A DNA stretch of 64,000 bases from contig JALUXV010000226.1 of NCBI GenBank assembly GCA_027013165.1, forward strand, positions 1 through 64,000. The letters run 5' to 3'. The notes under the pieces are model-generated. The model was given only the letters and a program-made list of their open reading frames with translations. It was not told where the DNA came from and did no database searches. Shown here one piece after another: positions 1-10,372 of the stretch. The position numbers and the translations under genes are program-made. The stretch comes from Alteromonadaceae bacterium. Lineage in GTDB: Bacteria; Pseudomonadota; Gammaproteobacteria; Enterobacterales; Alteromonadaceae. Every line of letters starts with the position of its first letter. Position 1 is the stretch's first letter.

Positions 1-765
1 AGCTATGGCATTATTGGCTTTGTGGATGATTATCGAAAAGTGATACGCAAAGATGCCAAGGGACTCATCGCTCGCTGGAAATACTTTTGGCAATCTGTAG
101 TTGCTGTTGGCGTTGCTTTTTATCTTTACTCCAGTGCCACCTTGGGAGCAGAAACCTCGTTGCTGGTGCCCTTTTTTAAAGAAGTGATGCCCCAACTTGG
201 ATTGTTCTTTGTGGTAGTGACCTACTTCGCCATTGTAGGTACAAGTAATGCAGTCAATCTTACTGATGGGCTCGATGGATTAGCTATTGTACCCACTATA
301 TTAGTTGCTGGGGCCTTTGCCATATTTGCTTATGTTACGGGTAATGCAAACTTTGCGTCTTATTTGAATATTCCGCACATTCCCCTGACCAGTGAATTAG
401 TGATCGTATGCACCGCCATAGTAGGCGCTGGCTTGGGCTTCTTGTGGTTTAACACCTATCCCGCACAAGTATTTATGGGTGATGTAGGGTCATTAGCCTT
501 AGGGGCAACCTTGGGTGTATTGGCGGTACTGGTTCGCCAAGAGATTGTGCTGATTATTATGGGCGGTGTGTTTGTGATGGAGACTGTCTCGGTTATTTTG
601 CAAGTGGGATCGTACAAATTACGCGGGCAGCGCATTTTCAGAATGGCGCCCATCCATCATCACTATGAACTCAAAGGCTGGCCAGAACCACGAGTCATCG
701 TGCGGTTTTGGATCATTTCTATCATTCTTGTCCTTATTGGACTGGCTACGTTGAAGCTTCGTTAA
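1..765 (+). CDS. mraY: MraY, phospho-N-acetylmuramoyl-pentapeptide transferase (5' partial)
   Basis: The enzyme moves phospho-MurNAc-pentapeptide from UDP onto undecaprenyl phosphate in the inner membrane, giving lipid I. The frame is open from base 1, so the gene starts outside the window; 254 residues remain of the roughly 360 usual for the family. Visible signatures are the DDYRKV motif near bases 25-42, [10 protein letters not shown] from base 256, FMGDVGS near 470-490 and the HHH motif at 655-663, interleaved with several hydrophobic membrane segments. The GTG at base 22 lies inside the conserved DDY region and is not the true start. The stop overlaps the murD start (TAATG), as expected in a division and cell-wall operon. 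Confidence 0.97.
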   Translation, partial: SYGIIGFVDDYRKVIRKDAKGLIARWKYFWQSVVAVGVAFYLYSSATLGAETSLLVPFFKEVMPQLGLFFVVVTYFAIVGTSNAVNLTDGLDGLAIVPTILVAGAFAIFAYVTGNANFASYLNIPHIPLTSELVIVCTAIVGAGLGFLWFNTYPAQVFMGDVGSLALGATLGVLAVLVRQEIVLIIMGGVFVMETVSVILQVGSYKLRGQRIFRMAPIHHHYELKGWPEPRVIVRFWIISIILVLIGLATLKLR

Positions 766-2084
766 TGACTTATTTAGTAAGTGAACATCGCTATGTAGTT
801 TGTGGGCTTGGCCTGACTGGTCAGGCTTGCGTGCGATTTTTACTTGAGCAAAATGCGTACGTAAAGGCGTTCGATACTCGCGAAAATCTAGCGTTAAAGA
901 ATGCCGACGACTTAGCGTCAATTGGCGTACTTTTGGGTCAGCCAAACGCATCGTTTTTTGACGATGTAGACACCCTAATACTCAGCCCAGGTGTGTCACC
1001 ATTAGCTCCGGCAGTACAGGAAGCTAAACGTTGTGGTCTAGAAATTATCGGCGACGTAGAGTTATTCGCACGATTAAACAAAACACCATGTATCGGCGTG
1101 ACGGGGTCGAATGGTAAAACGACAGTTACACTGTTAACAACCCACATTCTTAATACGTTGGGCAAAAAAGCAGTGGCGGCAGGTAACGTGGGTAAGCCAG
1201 TTTTGGAAACCCTTGGATTGGAACTGGACGTTATTGTGCTTGAGCTGTCGAGTTTTCAACTAGAAATGACGAGTTCGCTAGCGCTTCAAGGAGCGACATT
1301 ACTGAACTTGTCTGAAGATCATCTCGATCGACATGGCTCACTGGAAGGTTACGGTATCGCTAAGCAAGGTATTTTTGCCCATTGTGAAAAGGCTGCCGTG
1401 TGGCGAGATCATGCTTACAGTGTTCCTCAACATCCCGTGGCTGAACATATTAGTTACGGTTTAACCCAATCTAATCAAGGTTTTGGTGTGAGTGATGAAA
1501 ATATTACTTACCAGGGTAAGCCGTTGCTCACATTGTCTGATATACCCTTAGCGGGTGAACACAATTTACTCAATGTTATGGCAGCGTTGGCGCTGTGCGA
1601 GTCCATAGGGGTTGACCTGAGTGAAGCAGCCATTGCCGTTAAATCCTTTGAGACTGCACCTCATCGCTGCGTTGAGCTTGGCCGCTTTAACGGCGTTCGC
1701 TGGATAGATGACTCAAAAGCAACCAATGTTGGTGCAACAATTGCTGCGATCGAAGGTATTGCGCCTAAGCTTCAAGGACAACTGCATCTTATTGCAGGGG
1801 GCGATGCCAAAGGTGCCGATTTATCGCCACTCGCCCCCGTGTTTGAAAAACACGTAAAGTCAGTATTTGCACTGGGTAAAGACGCGCACCAAATAGCCTT
1901 GGTATTTCCCAAGACTCAATGTGTTACAACGATGAAAGATGCAGTCGTAGCGGCCAATAACGCTGCGGTTAATAATGACGTTGTTATGCTTTCCCCGGCG
2001 TGCGCGAGTATCGACATGTTCAATAATTACATCGAGCGTGCGCAGGCGTTTAAAGCCGCAATCATGGAGGTGCAAAACTCATGA
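765..2084 (+). CDS. murD: MurD, UDP-N-acetylmuramoyl-L-alanine--D-glutamate ligase
   Basis: Cytoplasmic ATP-dependent ligase that adds D-glutamate to UDP-MurNAc-L-Ala. The 439-residue product has the N-terminal Rossmann-like UDP-binding part (VVCGLGLTG near residue 11), the Mur-ligase ATP loop GVTGSNGKTT at 111-120, and the C-terminal WIDDSKATN motif. I place the start at the ATG overlapping the mraY stop by one base, because an upstream in-frame start at 708 would lie within mraY and the extra residues do not resemble the family. The 3' end overlaps ftsW by ATGA, so the two genes are probably translationally coupled. Confidence 0.96.
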   Translation: MTYLVSEHRYVVCGLGLTGQACVRFLLEQNAYVKAFDTRENLALKNADDLASIGVLLGQPNASFFDDVDTLILSPGVSPLAPAVQEAKRCGLEIIGDVELFARLNKTPCIGVTGSNGKTTVTLLTTHILNTLGKKAVAAGNVGKPVLETLGLELDVIVLELSSFQLEMTSSLALQGATLLNLSEDHLDRHGSLEGYGIAKQGIFAHCEKAAVWRDHAYSVPQHPVAEHISYGLTQSNQGFGVSDENITYQGKPLLTLSDIPLAGEHNLLNVMAALALCESIGVDLSEAAIAVKSFETAPHRCVELGRFNGVRWIDDSKATNVGATIAAIEGIAPKLQGQLHLIAGGDAKGADLSPLAPVFEKHVKSVFALGKDAHQIALVFPKTQCVTTMKDAVVAANNAAVNNDVVMLSPACASIDMFNNYIERAQAFKAAIMEVQNS

Positions 2085-3418
2085 TAAATGCAGCGCCTTC
2101 ACTAAGTGCAATTTTTTCCGCCCAACACGACGACGTTCGTGTTCAGCGCCCATTTGACCTCGGGTTAGTTCTACTCTCGGTGTCACTATTGAGCATTGGT
2201 CTTATTATTGTCATGTCGGCATCTATCCCTGTTGCTGACCGTATTCACGGAAATCCTTTTCACTTTGCGATTAGGCATACCATCTACATTATTTTGGCAC
2301 TTATTTCAGCCATGGTAGTGCTGCAATTGCCTATGCAATTTTGGCGGATGTCTAACCCTTACCTGTTATTGGCCGCCATAGGACTGCTTTGTGCAGTGTT
2401 AGTGGTGGGACGAACAGTGAATGGTAGTACCCGTTGGTTAGCGTTAGGGCCAATAACTATTCAAGCCGCAGAGCCAGCGAAGCTATTTTTCTTCGCATAT
2501 CTGGCAGGTTACATGGTTCGGCGATACGAAGAAGTTACCGAAAACCTCAAGGGGTTTATTAAACCTTTGATTGTGTTTTTTGTGCTAGCGGTGTTGTTGC
2601 TGCGGCAGCCCGACCTTGGAACCGTTGTGGTCATGTTTGCTACCACTATAGGATTATTGTTTCTTGCTGGAGCCAGACTCTGGCAGTTCTTTGCACTTGT
2701 TTTTGCGGGTCTTTCAGCTGTAGTGGCGTTGATTATTTTTGAAGAATATCGCATGAAGCGAGTGACTTCATTTTTAAATCCGTGGGAAGATCCCTACGGC
2801 GCAGGCTATCAGCTCACACAGTCTTTAATGGCATATGGTCGTGGAGAGTGGTTCGGGCAAGGTTTAGGTAATAGCCTTCAGAAACTCGAGTTTTTGCCAG
2901 AAGCGCACACTGACTTCATTATGGCGGTGCTAGCTGAAGAGTTTGGCTTTGCCGGTGTTATGTGCATATTGATGTTAATTTTGACCATGGTGGTTAAAGC
3001 ACTCCAAATTGGCAACCGAGCACTGTCTAGAGAGCGCCCGTTTGATGCGTATTTAGCCTATAGCATAGGTATTTGGTTTAGCTTTCAAACCGCGGTGAAT
3101 GTAGGGGCTAGCGCGGGGATTTTACCTACCAAAGGGCTTACCTTGCCACTGGTGAGTTATGGTGGTTCTTCCCTTATTGTCATGTCCGTTGCGGTCGCTA
3201 TTTTACTGCGTATAGATTTTGAATTGCGCGTTGAGGGCGTACAGGCCCTCGACCGAGGCGACAAGCCCAAAGCTAAAAAGGGGTTAACCAACAAAAGTAA
3301 ATCTGCCAACGCCAATACAGACGTTAACCAAGCGTCTGTGGAATTACCCAAAGATGAAGGTAAATCGGGAATTAAAGCGATTCTTGCCCACGTAGAGCGG
3401 GAGGCTACCCATGACTAA
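2081..3418 (+). CDS. ftsW: FtsW, septal peptidoglycan glycosyltransferase (SEDS family)
   Basis: Polytopic inner-membrane SEDS protein that polymerises lipid II at the division septum together with FtsI. The 445 residues contain about ten hydrophobic segments and SEDS signatures such as GSTRWLALG, the QPDLGTVVV stretch, EAHTDFI and the terminal GLTLPLVSYGGSS. It is longer than E. coli FtsW (414) because of a roughly 60-residue hydrophilic Lys/Asn-rich C-terminal tail after the last membrane segment. Its start overlaps the murD stop (ATGA) and its end overlaps murG by 8 bases. The division-gene context makes FtsW, rather than RodA, the correct paralogue. Confidence 0.95.
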   Translation: MINAAPSLSAIFSAQHDDVRVQRPFDLGLVLLSVSLLSIGLIIVMSASIPVADRIHGNPFHFAIRHTIYIILALISAMVVLQLPMQFWRMSNPYLLLAAIGLLCAVLVVGRTVNGSTRWLALGPITIQAAEPAKLFFFAYLAGYMVRRYEEVTENLKGFIKPLIVFFVLAVLLLRQPDLGTVVVMFATTIGLLFLAGARLWQFFALVFAGLSAVVALIIFEEYRMKRVTSFLNPWEDPYGAGYQLTQSLMAYGRGEWFGQGLGNSLQKLEFLPEAHTDFIMAVLAEEFGFAGVMCILMLILTMVVKALQIGNRALSRERPFDAYLAYSIGIWFSFQTAVNVGASAGILPTKGLTLPLVSYGGSSLIVMSVAVAILLRIDFELRVEGVQALDRGDKPKAKKGLTNKSKSANANTDVNQASVELPKDEGKSGIKAILAHVEREATHD

Positions 3419-4484
3419 GCGTTGTTTGATCATGGCTGGTGGTACTGGCGGACATGTATTTCCTGGATTGGCAGTGGCTAATGCCATGAAAGAAGAAGGC
3501 TGGGAAGTACATTGGCTGGGTACCGCTGAGCGTATGGAAGCAGACTTGGTCCCCAAATACGGTATTCCGATTCACTTTATTCCCGTGAAGGGTATCCGAG
3601 GCAAAGGGATAAAAGCTAAGTTAAGTGGGCTTTGGGCCTTAATAGCTAGTTTATTCTCAGCACGAAAAATTATTAAGCAGTTGGCACCCAATATTGTCAT
3701 TGGATTTGGTGGTTACGCCAGTGGACCGGGCGGAGTTGCTGCCAAGTCGCTGGGTATTCCTGTGGTGATTCACGAACAAAATGCTGCTGCTGGAATGACA
3801 AATAGATTGTTAGCCCGTATAGCCAGCAAAGTATTACTGGGCTTTGGCGATGCCAAGTCTCAGTTCGAAGGGATTACAAAAGTCGTTGAAACCGTTGGAA
3901 ACCCAGTTCGCAATGAGATAGCGCAAATCAATGCTCGAGTATTGTCTTCTTCAGCGCTTAATGTGCTGGTGATTGGTGGTAGCTTAGGCGCCAAAGTGCT
4001 GAACGAAACTTTACCTAGTGTATGTGCGAATCTTAATGGTATTGCGATTCGTCATCAATGTGGAAAAGGCAACCAAGCCGAAGTTAAACAAAGATATGCC
4101 GATGCCCAATACGCAGTAGAGGTGGACGAATTTATTGACGATATGGCAAAAGCTTACGAATGGGCAGATCTTATTGTTTGTCGCGCTGGTGCACTTACGG
4201 TGTCTGAAGTTGCGGCCGCCGGTAGAGCAGCTATTTTCGTGCCACTGCCCCATGCTGTTGACGATCACCAAACCAAAAATGCTATGTCTTTGGTGTCTCG
4301 TGGGGCTGCGATACTGATTCCTCAGCAAGAATTAGCATTGAGATTGCACGAAGAAATGTGTGGGTTCATCAATAATCCAGAAAAATGTATTTCGATGGGA
4401 GCAAAAGCTAGACAGGCAAGTAGTTCTTATGCGACAGAAAAAGTAGTAAGCCACTGTGTAGCAGTGGCAGGAGTAGGGGCATAA
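3411..4484 (+). CDS. murG: MurG, UDP-GlcNAc--lipid I N-acetylglucosaminyltransferase
   Basis: Peripheral membrane GT28 glycosyltransferase that converts lipid I to lipid II on the cytoplasmic face. The 357-residue protein begins with the glycine-rich [14 protein letters not shown] loop (residues 10-23), has the second loop [12 protein letters not shown], and the C-terminal UDP-binding [10 protein letters not shown] and [14 protein letters not shown] motifs. Length and motif order match the family. The start lies inside the last codons of ftsW and the stop overlaps murC by one base (TAATG), so expression is tied to the surrounding operon. Confidence 0.96.
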   Translation: MTKRCLIMAGGTGGHVFPGLAVANAMKEEGWEVHWLGTAERMEADLVPKYGIPIHFIPVKGIRGKGIKAKLSGLWALIASLFSARKIIKQLAPNIVIGFGGYASGPGGVAAKSLGIPVVIHEQNAAAGMTNRLLARIASKVLLGFGDAKSQFEGITKVVETVGNPVRNEIAQINARVLSSSALNVLVIGGSLGAKVLNETLPSVCANLNGIAIRHQCGKGNQAEVKQRYADAQYAVEVDEFIDDMAKAYEWADLIVCRAGALTVSEVAAAGRAAIFVPLPHAVDDHQTKNAMSLVSRGAAILIPQQELALRLHEEMCGFINNPEKCISMGAKARQASSSYATEKVVSHCVAVAGVGA

Positions 4485-5932
4485 TGGTTTTTAAAACCCC
4501 ATTTGAAAGTCCGCAGATGCGGAAAGTAAATAACATCTTCTTTATCGGCATCGGTGGTGCGGGTATGGGAGGTATTGCCGAAGTTTTGCTAAACGAAGGC
4601 TACCGAATTGCTGGCTCTGATATTCAAGACGGAGCAATGACTAGAAGGTTACGCGGATTAGGTGCTAACGTTGAAATTGGACACAGAGAAAGTAACGTCG
4701 ACGGTATGGACGTTATTGTAGTGTCTAGCGCCATAAATGAATCTAATCCAGAGATTATTGCGGCCCGAGCACAGCGTATCCCTATTATTCGTCGTGCCGA
4801 GATGCTTTCAGAGCTGATGCGTTTTCGTCACGGTATAGCGGTAGCTGGTACACACGGAAAAACCACCACTACCAGTTTAATCGCAACCATATTTGCCCAA
4901 GCCGAATATGATCCCACGTTCGTTATTGGCGGCTTGTTAAATAGTGCAGGTACCAATGCAAGACTGGGTACTAGCCGTTACTTGATTGCGGAAGCTGATG
5001 AAAGTGACGCGTCGTTTTTGCATCTGCAACCTATGGTCTCAGTAGTAACGAATATTGAAGCTGACCATATGGATACCTATGGCGGTGACTTTTCGAAAAT
5101 GACCGATACCTACGTGGAGTTTCTTCACAATCTGCCGTTTTATGGTCAGGCCATTGTGTGCGGTGATGACAAGAATATTCAGGCCTTACGTCCTCGAATT
5201 GGGCGGAATATTCTTACCTATGGTGTTGAAGCACATAATGATGTGCGTGCAGAAAATATCAAGTTGTCGTTTGGGCGAGCAGATTTTACCGTTATTCGGC
5301 CAAACAAAGCGCCGTTGGCAGTGACATTAAATTTAACTGGTCAGCATAACGTGCTAAACGCTTTGGCAGCGATCAGCGTTGCGACTGACGAAGGTATCGA
5401 CGACGAGGCAATAGTTAAAGCACTTGCCGGATTTGGTGGTATTGGTCGACGCTTTGAAGTGTTAGGCAACTTTACCTCTCCCAATGGAGAGGTGTGTCTA
5501 GTTGACGATTATGGCCATCACCCCACCGAGGTGGCTGCAACAGTCGCTGCTGCTCGCGCCAATTGGCCAGATAAACGTTTAGTTATGGTATATCAGCCAC
5601 ATAGATTCACGCGTACACGAGATCTTTACGAAGACTTTGTTGAAGTGCTTTCACAAGTGGATGTGCTTTTGCTTCTTGATGTATATGCCGCTAGTGAATC
5701 ACCCATCGATGGTGCTGACAGCAAATCTCTTTGCCGTTCAATACGCCAGCGCGGTGAAATTGAGCCAGTGTATGTGGGAGAGCCTTCGTCATTACCAAGT
5801 ATTTTGTCAAACGTACTTGCCGCTGGTGATGTACTCATGACTCAGGGGGCAGGTAACATTGGCAAGATAGCTAAAACCTTAGCCGAGTGCGAACTTGATT
5901 ACGATAAGCTCAAAGAGGAGCTTGGTGCATGA
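4484..5932 (+). CDS. murC: MurC, UDP-N-acetylmuramate--L-alanine ligase
   Basis: Cytoplasmic ligase adding L-alanine to UDP-MurNAc, the first step of stem-peptide synthesis. The 482-residue product carries the N-terminal [17 protein letters not shown] dinucleotide-like motif, the ATP-binding [10 protein letters not shown] loop, the [10 protein letters not shown] region and the YGHHPTEV motif, all in the usual order. The length is close to that of E. coli MurC (491). The start overlaps the murG stop by one base and the stop overlaps the ddl start by ATGA. Confidence 0.96.
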   Translation: MVFKTPFESPQMRKVNNIFFIGIGGAGMGGIAEVLLNEGYRIAGSDIQDGAMTRRLRGLGANVEIGHRESNVDGMDVIVVSSAINESNPEIIAARAQRIPIIRRAEMLSELMRFRHGIAVAGTHGKTTTTSLIATIFAQAEYDPTFVIGGLLNSAGTNARLGTSRYLIAEADESDASFLHLQPMVSVVTNIEADHMDTYGGDFSKMTDTYVEFLHNLPFYGQAIVCGDDKNIQALRPRIGRNILTYGVEAHNDVRAENIKLSFGRADFTVIRPNKAPLAVTLNLTGQHNVLNALAAISVATDEGIDDEAIVKALAGFGGIGRRFEVLGNFTSPNGEVCLVDDYGHHPTEVAATVAAARANWPDKRLVMVYQPHRFTRTRDLYEDFVEVLSQVDVLLLLDVYAASESPIDGADSKSLCRSIRQRGEIEPVYVGEPSSLPSILSNVLAAGDVLMTQGAGNIGKIAKTLAECELDYDKLKEELGA

Positions 5933-6897
5933 GTAGTATGGAATTGATTACATTTTCGAATGCAAATCTTGGCAAAGTGGCCGTGCTACTCGGCGGAGAT
6001 TCCGCCGAGCGTGAAGTGTCATTGAACTCAGGGAATGCCGTACTTCAAGCGTTACTGAGAAAGGGGGTTGACGCCATTGGATTTGACCCATCTGAGCGCC
6101 CATTGACTGACTTGCTCGATGAGAAAATCGACCGTGTAATCATTATGTTACATGGACGTGGTGGTGAAGATGGCAGTATGCAAGGTGCACTTCAGTTGTT
6201 GAAAATTCCCTACACTGGAAGTTCTGTTTTAGGCTCAGCCCTTGCTATGGACAAAATTCACACGAAACAAGTGTGGCAAAGTGTAGGTTTACCTACTGCA
6301 AAATACCAAATAGCAGACAAAAGGCACTTTGAAGCTGGATCATGCAGCGCTATAATGTCTGAATTGGGGAATGAGGTCATGGTAAAACCGGCGCGAGAAG
6401 GGTCGAGTATTGGCATGGCGAGAGTGACAAGCGCTAAACAACTCGAAAACGCGATTCAAGACGCCTTTAATTACGATAATCAAGTCTTGTTGGAGCAGTT
6501 CATAGATGGGCCTGAGTTTACTGTAGCTGTGCTACAAGGGCAGGCGTTACCGTCTATCCGCATGTCTACACCACATACATTCTACGATTACGCTGCTAAG
6601 TATCAGGACAACACCACGGAATATTATTGTCCCAGTGGTTTGCCTGACGATCAGGAAAAGGAACTCGCTGAGCTGGCAAGCTCGGCTTTTTCAGCTGTTT
6701 CTGGTTCTGGGTGGGGGCGTATTGATGTTATGCAGGACAAAACGGGGCAGTTCTTTCTGCTTGAAGCGAATACCGTTCCGGGCATGACAGAAAAAAGCTT
6801 AGTGCCTAAGGCCGCTCAAGTGGCGGGGATTGGCTTTGATGACCTGGTGTTAGCCATTTTACACACCAGTTTTGAGAAGGATATCACGCGCGTTTAG
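5929..6897 (+). CDS. ddl: D-alanine--D-alanine ligase
   Basis: ATP-grasp ligase that makes the D-Ala-D-Ala dipeptide used by MurF. The 322 residues include the N-terminal [17 protein letters not shown] motif, [12 protein letters not shown], the ATP-grasp [10 protein letters not shown] segment and the terminal [20 protein letters not shown]. Position between murC and ftsQ corresponds to DdlB of E. coli. The start chosen overlaps the murC stop (ATGA); a second ATG nine bases later (5938) is equally possible and would only remove three residues. Confidence 0.95.
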   Translation: MSSMELITFSNANLGKVAVLLGGDSAEREVSLNSGNAVLQALLRKGVDAIGFDPSERPLTDLLDEKIDRVIIMLHGRGGEDGSMQGALQLLKIPYTGSSVLGSALAMDKIHTKQVWQSVGLPTAKYQIADKRHFEAGSCSAIMSELGNEVMVKPAREGSSIGMARVTSAKQLENAIQDAFNYDNQVLLEQFIDGPEFTVAVLQGQALPSIRMSTPHTFYDYAAKYQDNTTEYYCPSGLPDDQEKELAELASSAFSAVSGSGWGRIDVMQDKTGQFFLLEANTVPGMTEKSLVPKAAQVAGIGFDDLVLAILHTSFEKDITRV

Positions 6898-6913
6898 CGC
6901 GCCGGGGCGAACT

Positions 6914-7654
6914 ATGGCAAAAAGTACTAACAACAAGAGTACGCTTTGGGGCGGTGTTATATTTTTGCTTTTAGTTATTGTGTTCATTTTGTTTGCGGGA
7001 ATTAAAGCGCATAATTATTTGCAAGATGAACAACAAATGCCCGTGCAAGTTATTGATTTTTCAGGGAGCTACCAGTACGTTGATATTGGTAAACTGGAAA
7101 GTCTTATACGTCGTTCACAACCTGGAAGTTTTTTTGCTTTAGATGTTAACGAAGTATACGAGCTCTTAGAGGCTCAACCTTGGGTTTATCGTGCCTCCGT
7201 GAGGAAGCAATGGCCCAATAGGTTAAATATTTACGTGGTTGAACAGACACCCGTGGCTCGTTGGAACGGAGATTTAATACTCAATCCATATGGCGATACC
7301 TTTAGCCCAGAAGGAGTAGCCATATCGTTGCCCGATTTGTTTGGGCCAGGAGGGAGCGAGAAAACGGCTCTGGAAGGTTACAACACTATGCATGCGTTGT
7401 TATCTACCATGGATATGCAGATTGCAGAGTTGTCGTTGAGTGAACGATTTGCGTGGCAACTACAACTTGATTCGGGCGTAAAGCTAAATTTAGGACGTCA
7501 GGCGTTTATTGATAGATTACAGCGCTTTATAGATATCTATCCGCTGTTGATGCAACAGGAGAAGGCAGTGAGTTACGTCGACCTTCGATACGACACAGGT
7601 GTGGCTGTGGGATGGAAAGATGCATCCGACGGCAAAACAAATGAAGAGAGTTAA
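6914..7654 (+). CDS. ftsQ: FtsQ, cell division protein
   Basis: Bitopic divisome protein that links the early Z-ring components to FtsL/FtsB. The 246-residue protein has a short cytoplasmic N-terminus, one membrane helix (about residues 13-32), then a periplasmic POTRA-type domain (MPVQVIDFSGSYQYVD onward) and a beta domain ending in VDLRYDTGVAVGW. I chose the ATG at 6914, 16 bases after ddl, because an earlier in-frame start at 6872 would sit inside ddl and add a non-hydrophobic arginine-rich stretch not seen in the family. Sequence conservation in FtsQ is low, so context carries much of the weight. Confidence 0.93.
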   Translation: MAKSTNNKSTLWGGVIFLLLVIVFILFAGIKAHNYLQDEQQMPVQVIDFSGSYQYVDIGKLESLIRRSQPGSFFALDVNEVYELLEAQPWVYRASVRKQWPNRLNIYVVEQTPVARWNGDLILNPYGDTFSPEGVAISLPDLFGPGGSEKTALEGYNTMHALLSTMDMQIAELSLSERFAWQLQLDSGVKLNLGRQAFIDRLQRFIDIYPLLMQQEKAVSYVDLRYDTGVAVGWKDASDGKTNEES

Positions 7655-7661
7655 TAAAACC

Positions 7662-8891
7662 ATGTCAAAACCGTCTGAACGCGATTTGATTGTAGGGCTA
7701 GATATTGGCACCAGCCAAGTGAAGGCCGTGGTAGGTGAACTACTAGATGACGATCAAATTAGTATTGTTGGCGTGGGTACCCATGCAGCAAAAGGTATGG
7801 ATAAAGGCGGTGTAAACGACTTAAACCTAGTGGTGAAGTCGGTGCAAAGAGCGGTTAACGAAATGGAGTTAATGGCTGATTGCCGAGTATCGTCAGTGTT
7901 TATGGCGATTTCTGGCCGCCATGTTAAATGCCAGAATGAAAATGGCATGGTGCCAATAAATAACCAAGAAGTAACACAAGAAGATGTAGACAATGTTATT
8001 CACGCAGCGCGAAGTGTGCCTATTGCCGCTGAACGCCGTTTGCTGCATGTGTTACCACAAGAGTTTACCATTGACGTGCAAGAGGGCATTAAAAACCCCA
8101 TAGGTATGTCAGGTGTGCGAATGGAAGCCGACGCTCATATCATTACCTGTGCTGATGATATGGCAAAAAATTTAGTGAAATGCGTAGAGCGGTGTGAATT
8201 AAATGCCGACCAATTGATATTTTCTGCGCTAGCGTCGAGTTATGCAGTGCTCACTGATGACGAAAAAGAGCTAGGCGTCTGTGTTGTTGATATTGGTGGT
8301 GGTACTATGGACATGGTGATATACACCGATGGCGCTATTCGCCATACGGCTGTAATTCCTGTGGCGGGTAACCAAATTACCAGCGATATTGCTAAAATTT
8401 TCAGAACGCCCATTAGCAATGCAGAGGAAATCAAGGTCAACTATGCCTGTGCATTGAAAGATATGGTTAGCATGGAAGACAGTATTGAGGTGCCCAGTGT
8501 GGGCGGCCGACCAGCAAGAGTTATGTCTAGACATACCCTTGCTGAGGTTATTGAGCCTCGATATCAAGAGTTGTTCGAATTAGTCCATGACGAAATAAAG
8601 GCCAGTGGACTGGAAGAACAAATTGCCGCCGGTTTGGTATTGACCGGTGGAACTGCCAAAATGGAAGGTGCGGTAGAATTCGCAGAGGAGTTGTTCCAAA
8701 TGCCAGTGCGCGTAGGCAAACCAATTAATGTGAAAGGTTTGTCCGAATACGTTGATGACGCTGGTTTTGCGACTGTGGTTGGTCTTCTGCAATACGGAAA
8801 AGCGCAAACAGATAATAAGAAATCCAGTAAGCAGCGTTCCGGTGAAAGTTTGTTTCATCGATTGCAAAGCTGGTTCAAAGGTGAATTTTAA
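7662..8891 (+). CDS. ftsA: FtsA, actin-like cell division protein
   Basis: Actin-fold ATPase that anchors FtsZ filaments to the membrane and recruits later divisome proteins. The 409-residue product shows LIVGLDIGTSQVKAVVGE at the N-terminus, the phosphate-binding GVCVVDIGGGTMDM segment, VLTGGTAKMEG, and a C-terminal amphipathic membrane-targeting helix (ending SLFHRLQSWFKGEF). The ATG at 7662 gives a product that begins immediately before the first conserved strand; earlier in-frame starts at 7599 and 7641 lie inside ftsQ. About 100 bases separate it from ftsZ, containing a 10-bp palindrome CGCTATAGCG at 8904-8913. Confidence 0.96.
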   Translation: MSKPSERDLIVGLDIGTSQVKAVVGELLDDDQISIVGVGTHAAKGMDKGGVNDLNLVVKSVQRAVNEMELMADCRVSSVFMAISGRHVKCQNENGMVPINNQEVTQEDVDNVIHAARSVPIAAERRLLHVLPQEFTIDVQEGIKNPIGMSGVRMEADAHIITCADDMAKNLVKCVERCELNADQLIFSALASSYAVLTDDEKELGVCVVDIGGGTMDMVIYTDGAIRHTAVIPVAGNQITSDIAKIFRTPISNAEEIKVNYACALKDMVSMEDSIEVPSVGGRPARVMSRHTLAEVIEPRYQELFELVHDEIKASGLEEQIAAGLVLTGGTAKMEGAVEFAEELFQMPVRVGKPINVKGLSEYVDDAGFATVVGLLQYGKAQTDNKKSSKQRSGESLFHRLQSWFKGEF

Positions 8892-8995
8892 TTTTTTTAG
8901 GGGCGCTATAGCGAAGGCATGAGAGTGCGCAAGGAATGCAGCACAAGTCATTCATGACAACGCGTAGTGTTAAGACGTACAACCGGAGAGTAAGT

Positions 8996-10168
8996 ATGTT
9001 CGAGTTAATGGATAATCACGGTGAAGAAGCCGTAATTAAAGTTATCGGTGTCGGCGGCGGTGGTGGAAACGCTGTTGAGCACATGGTAAAGCAAAGTATT
9101 GAAGGTGTTGAATTTATCGCGGTGAATACCGACGCTCAGGTGTTGAGAAGTTCAAGTGCCGATGTCACCCTGCAAATTGGATCAAGCGTAACCAAAGGTT
9201 TAGGTGCAGGCGCAGATCCAAATGTAGGTAGAGAAGCGGCTCAAGAAGACCGCGAAACCATTCGTCAGGCCCTTGAGGGTGCTGATATGGTATTTATTAC
9301 TGCCGGAATGGGTGGCGGAACGGGTACAGGTGCAGCGCCAGAAGTGGCAAAGATTGCGCGCGAAATGGGTATCCTTACCGTTGCTGTGGTGACTAAACCG
9401 TTTCCATTCGAGGGTAAAAAGCGCACGTCATTTGCCGATCAAGGTACTGCTGAGTTGGCCAATAACGTTGATTCATTAATTACCATCCCGAATGAAAAGC
9501 TACTTAAAGTGATGGGGCCGGGTACACCGTTGCTTCAAGCATTTAGTGCGGCAAATGACGTACTTCGTGGTGCGGTTCAAGGTATTGCAGAATTGATTAC
9601 TCGCCCTGGCCTAATTAACGTTGACTTCGCCGACGTTAAAACTGTGATGTCTGAAATGGGTAAAGCTATGATGGGTAGTGGAGCTGCAAATGGACCAGAT
9701 CGCGCTGAAGAAGCGGCAGAGTCTGCGATTGCCAGCCCGTTGTTGGAAGACATCGACCTGTCAGGTGCCCGTGGTATCTTGGTAAACATTACTGCTGGCC
9801 CTGATTTCGCTATCGACGAGTTCGAAACTGTAGGTAATGCAGTTAAAGCGTTTGCTTCTGAAAACGCCACTGTGGTTGTTGGTACTGTTATCGATATGGA
9901 AATGACCGACGAACTGCGTGTAACAGTTGTAGCAACAGGCATTGGTGCGGAACGTAAACCTGATATTTCACTGGTGAGTTCAGAAACCACTGGTCGCTTG
10001 GGTCAACAAGCGCCAAGAGAATATGGTGTAGGTTCATCTTCAGAATCTCGCCCTGCTGTTGGTGGAACTGAGGGTAATCAAGCGTTAAAACCGGAAGATG
10101 AAGCGCAACCTGGAAACGACTTAGAATACTTAGATATTCCAGCGTTTTTAAGAAAGCAAGCGGATTAA
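8996..10168 (+). CDS. ftsZ: FtsZ, tubulin-like cell division GTPase
   Basis: Polymerising GTPase that forms the division ring. The 390 residues contain the nucleotide-binding loop [14 protein letters not shown] near residue 17, the tubulin signature GGGTGTG at 106-112, the [11 protein letters not shown] (T7) region, and the conserved C-terminal peptide [15 protein letters not shown] (376-390) that binds FtsA, ZipA and ZapD. The start is the ATG at 8996, preceded at 8985-8990 by a strong GGAGAG ribosome site; an upstream in-frame ATG at 8936 has no comparable site and would add 20 non-conserved residues. The region between ftsZ and lpxC (204 bp) holds no clear terminator. Confidence 0.98.
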   Translation: MFELMDNHGEEAVIKVIGVGGGGGNAVEHMVKQSIEGVEFIAVNTDAQVLRSSSADVTLQIGSSVTKGLGAGADPNVGREAAQEDRETIRQALEGADMVFITAGMGGGTGTGAAPEVAKIAREMGILTVAVVTKPFPFEGKKRTSFADQGTAELANNVDSLITIPNEKLLKVMGPGTPLLQAFSAANDVLRGAVQGIAELITRPGLINVDFADVKTVMSEMGKAMMGSGAANGPDRAEEAAESAIASPLLEDIDLSGARGILVNITAGPDFAIDEFETVGNAVKAFASENATVVVGTVIDMEMTDELRVTVVATGIGAERKPDISLVSSETTGRLGQQAPREYGVGSSSESRPAVGGTEGNQALKPEDEAQPGNDLEYLDIPAFLRKQAD

Positions 10169-10306
10169 TCTACAGAAATGGGAACTTTTTGTTTACTAGA
10201 GCGTACTTAGCTTTGTGTTAGGTAGGTTGCACCACGATTGATTTCGTGGAATAGTGATTGAAAAGTAAGCGTTTTGTATGATTTATTGGTTAAAATTTGA
10301 TTAATT

Positions 10307-10335
10307 TTGACATGTGAGTACTAACTCACTATAAT
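10307..10335 (+). promoter_or_regulatory. lpxC promoter, full consensus, with palindrome in the spacer
   Basis: TTGACA (10307-10312) and TATAAT (10330-10335) are separated by exactly 17 bases, a perfect sigma-70 promoter 37 bases upstream of the lpxC ATG. The spacer contains a perfect inverted repeat, GTGAGT-ACTA-ACTCAC (10314-10329), which looks like a binding site for a dimeric repressor placed between the two hexamers. The promoter match is seen directly; the regulatory role of the palindrome is inference. Confidence 0.85.
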
Positions 10336-10372
10336 TCGCGCCCGCTTTTTAAGATAGGTAAAAGCTCGTAAT

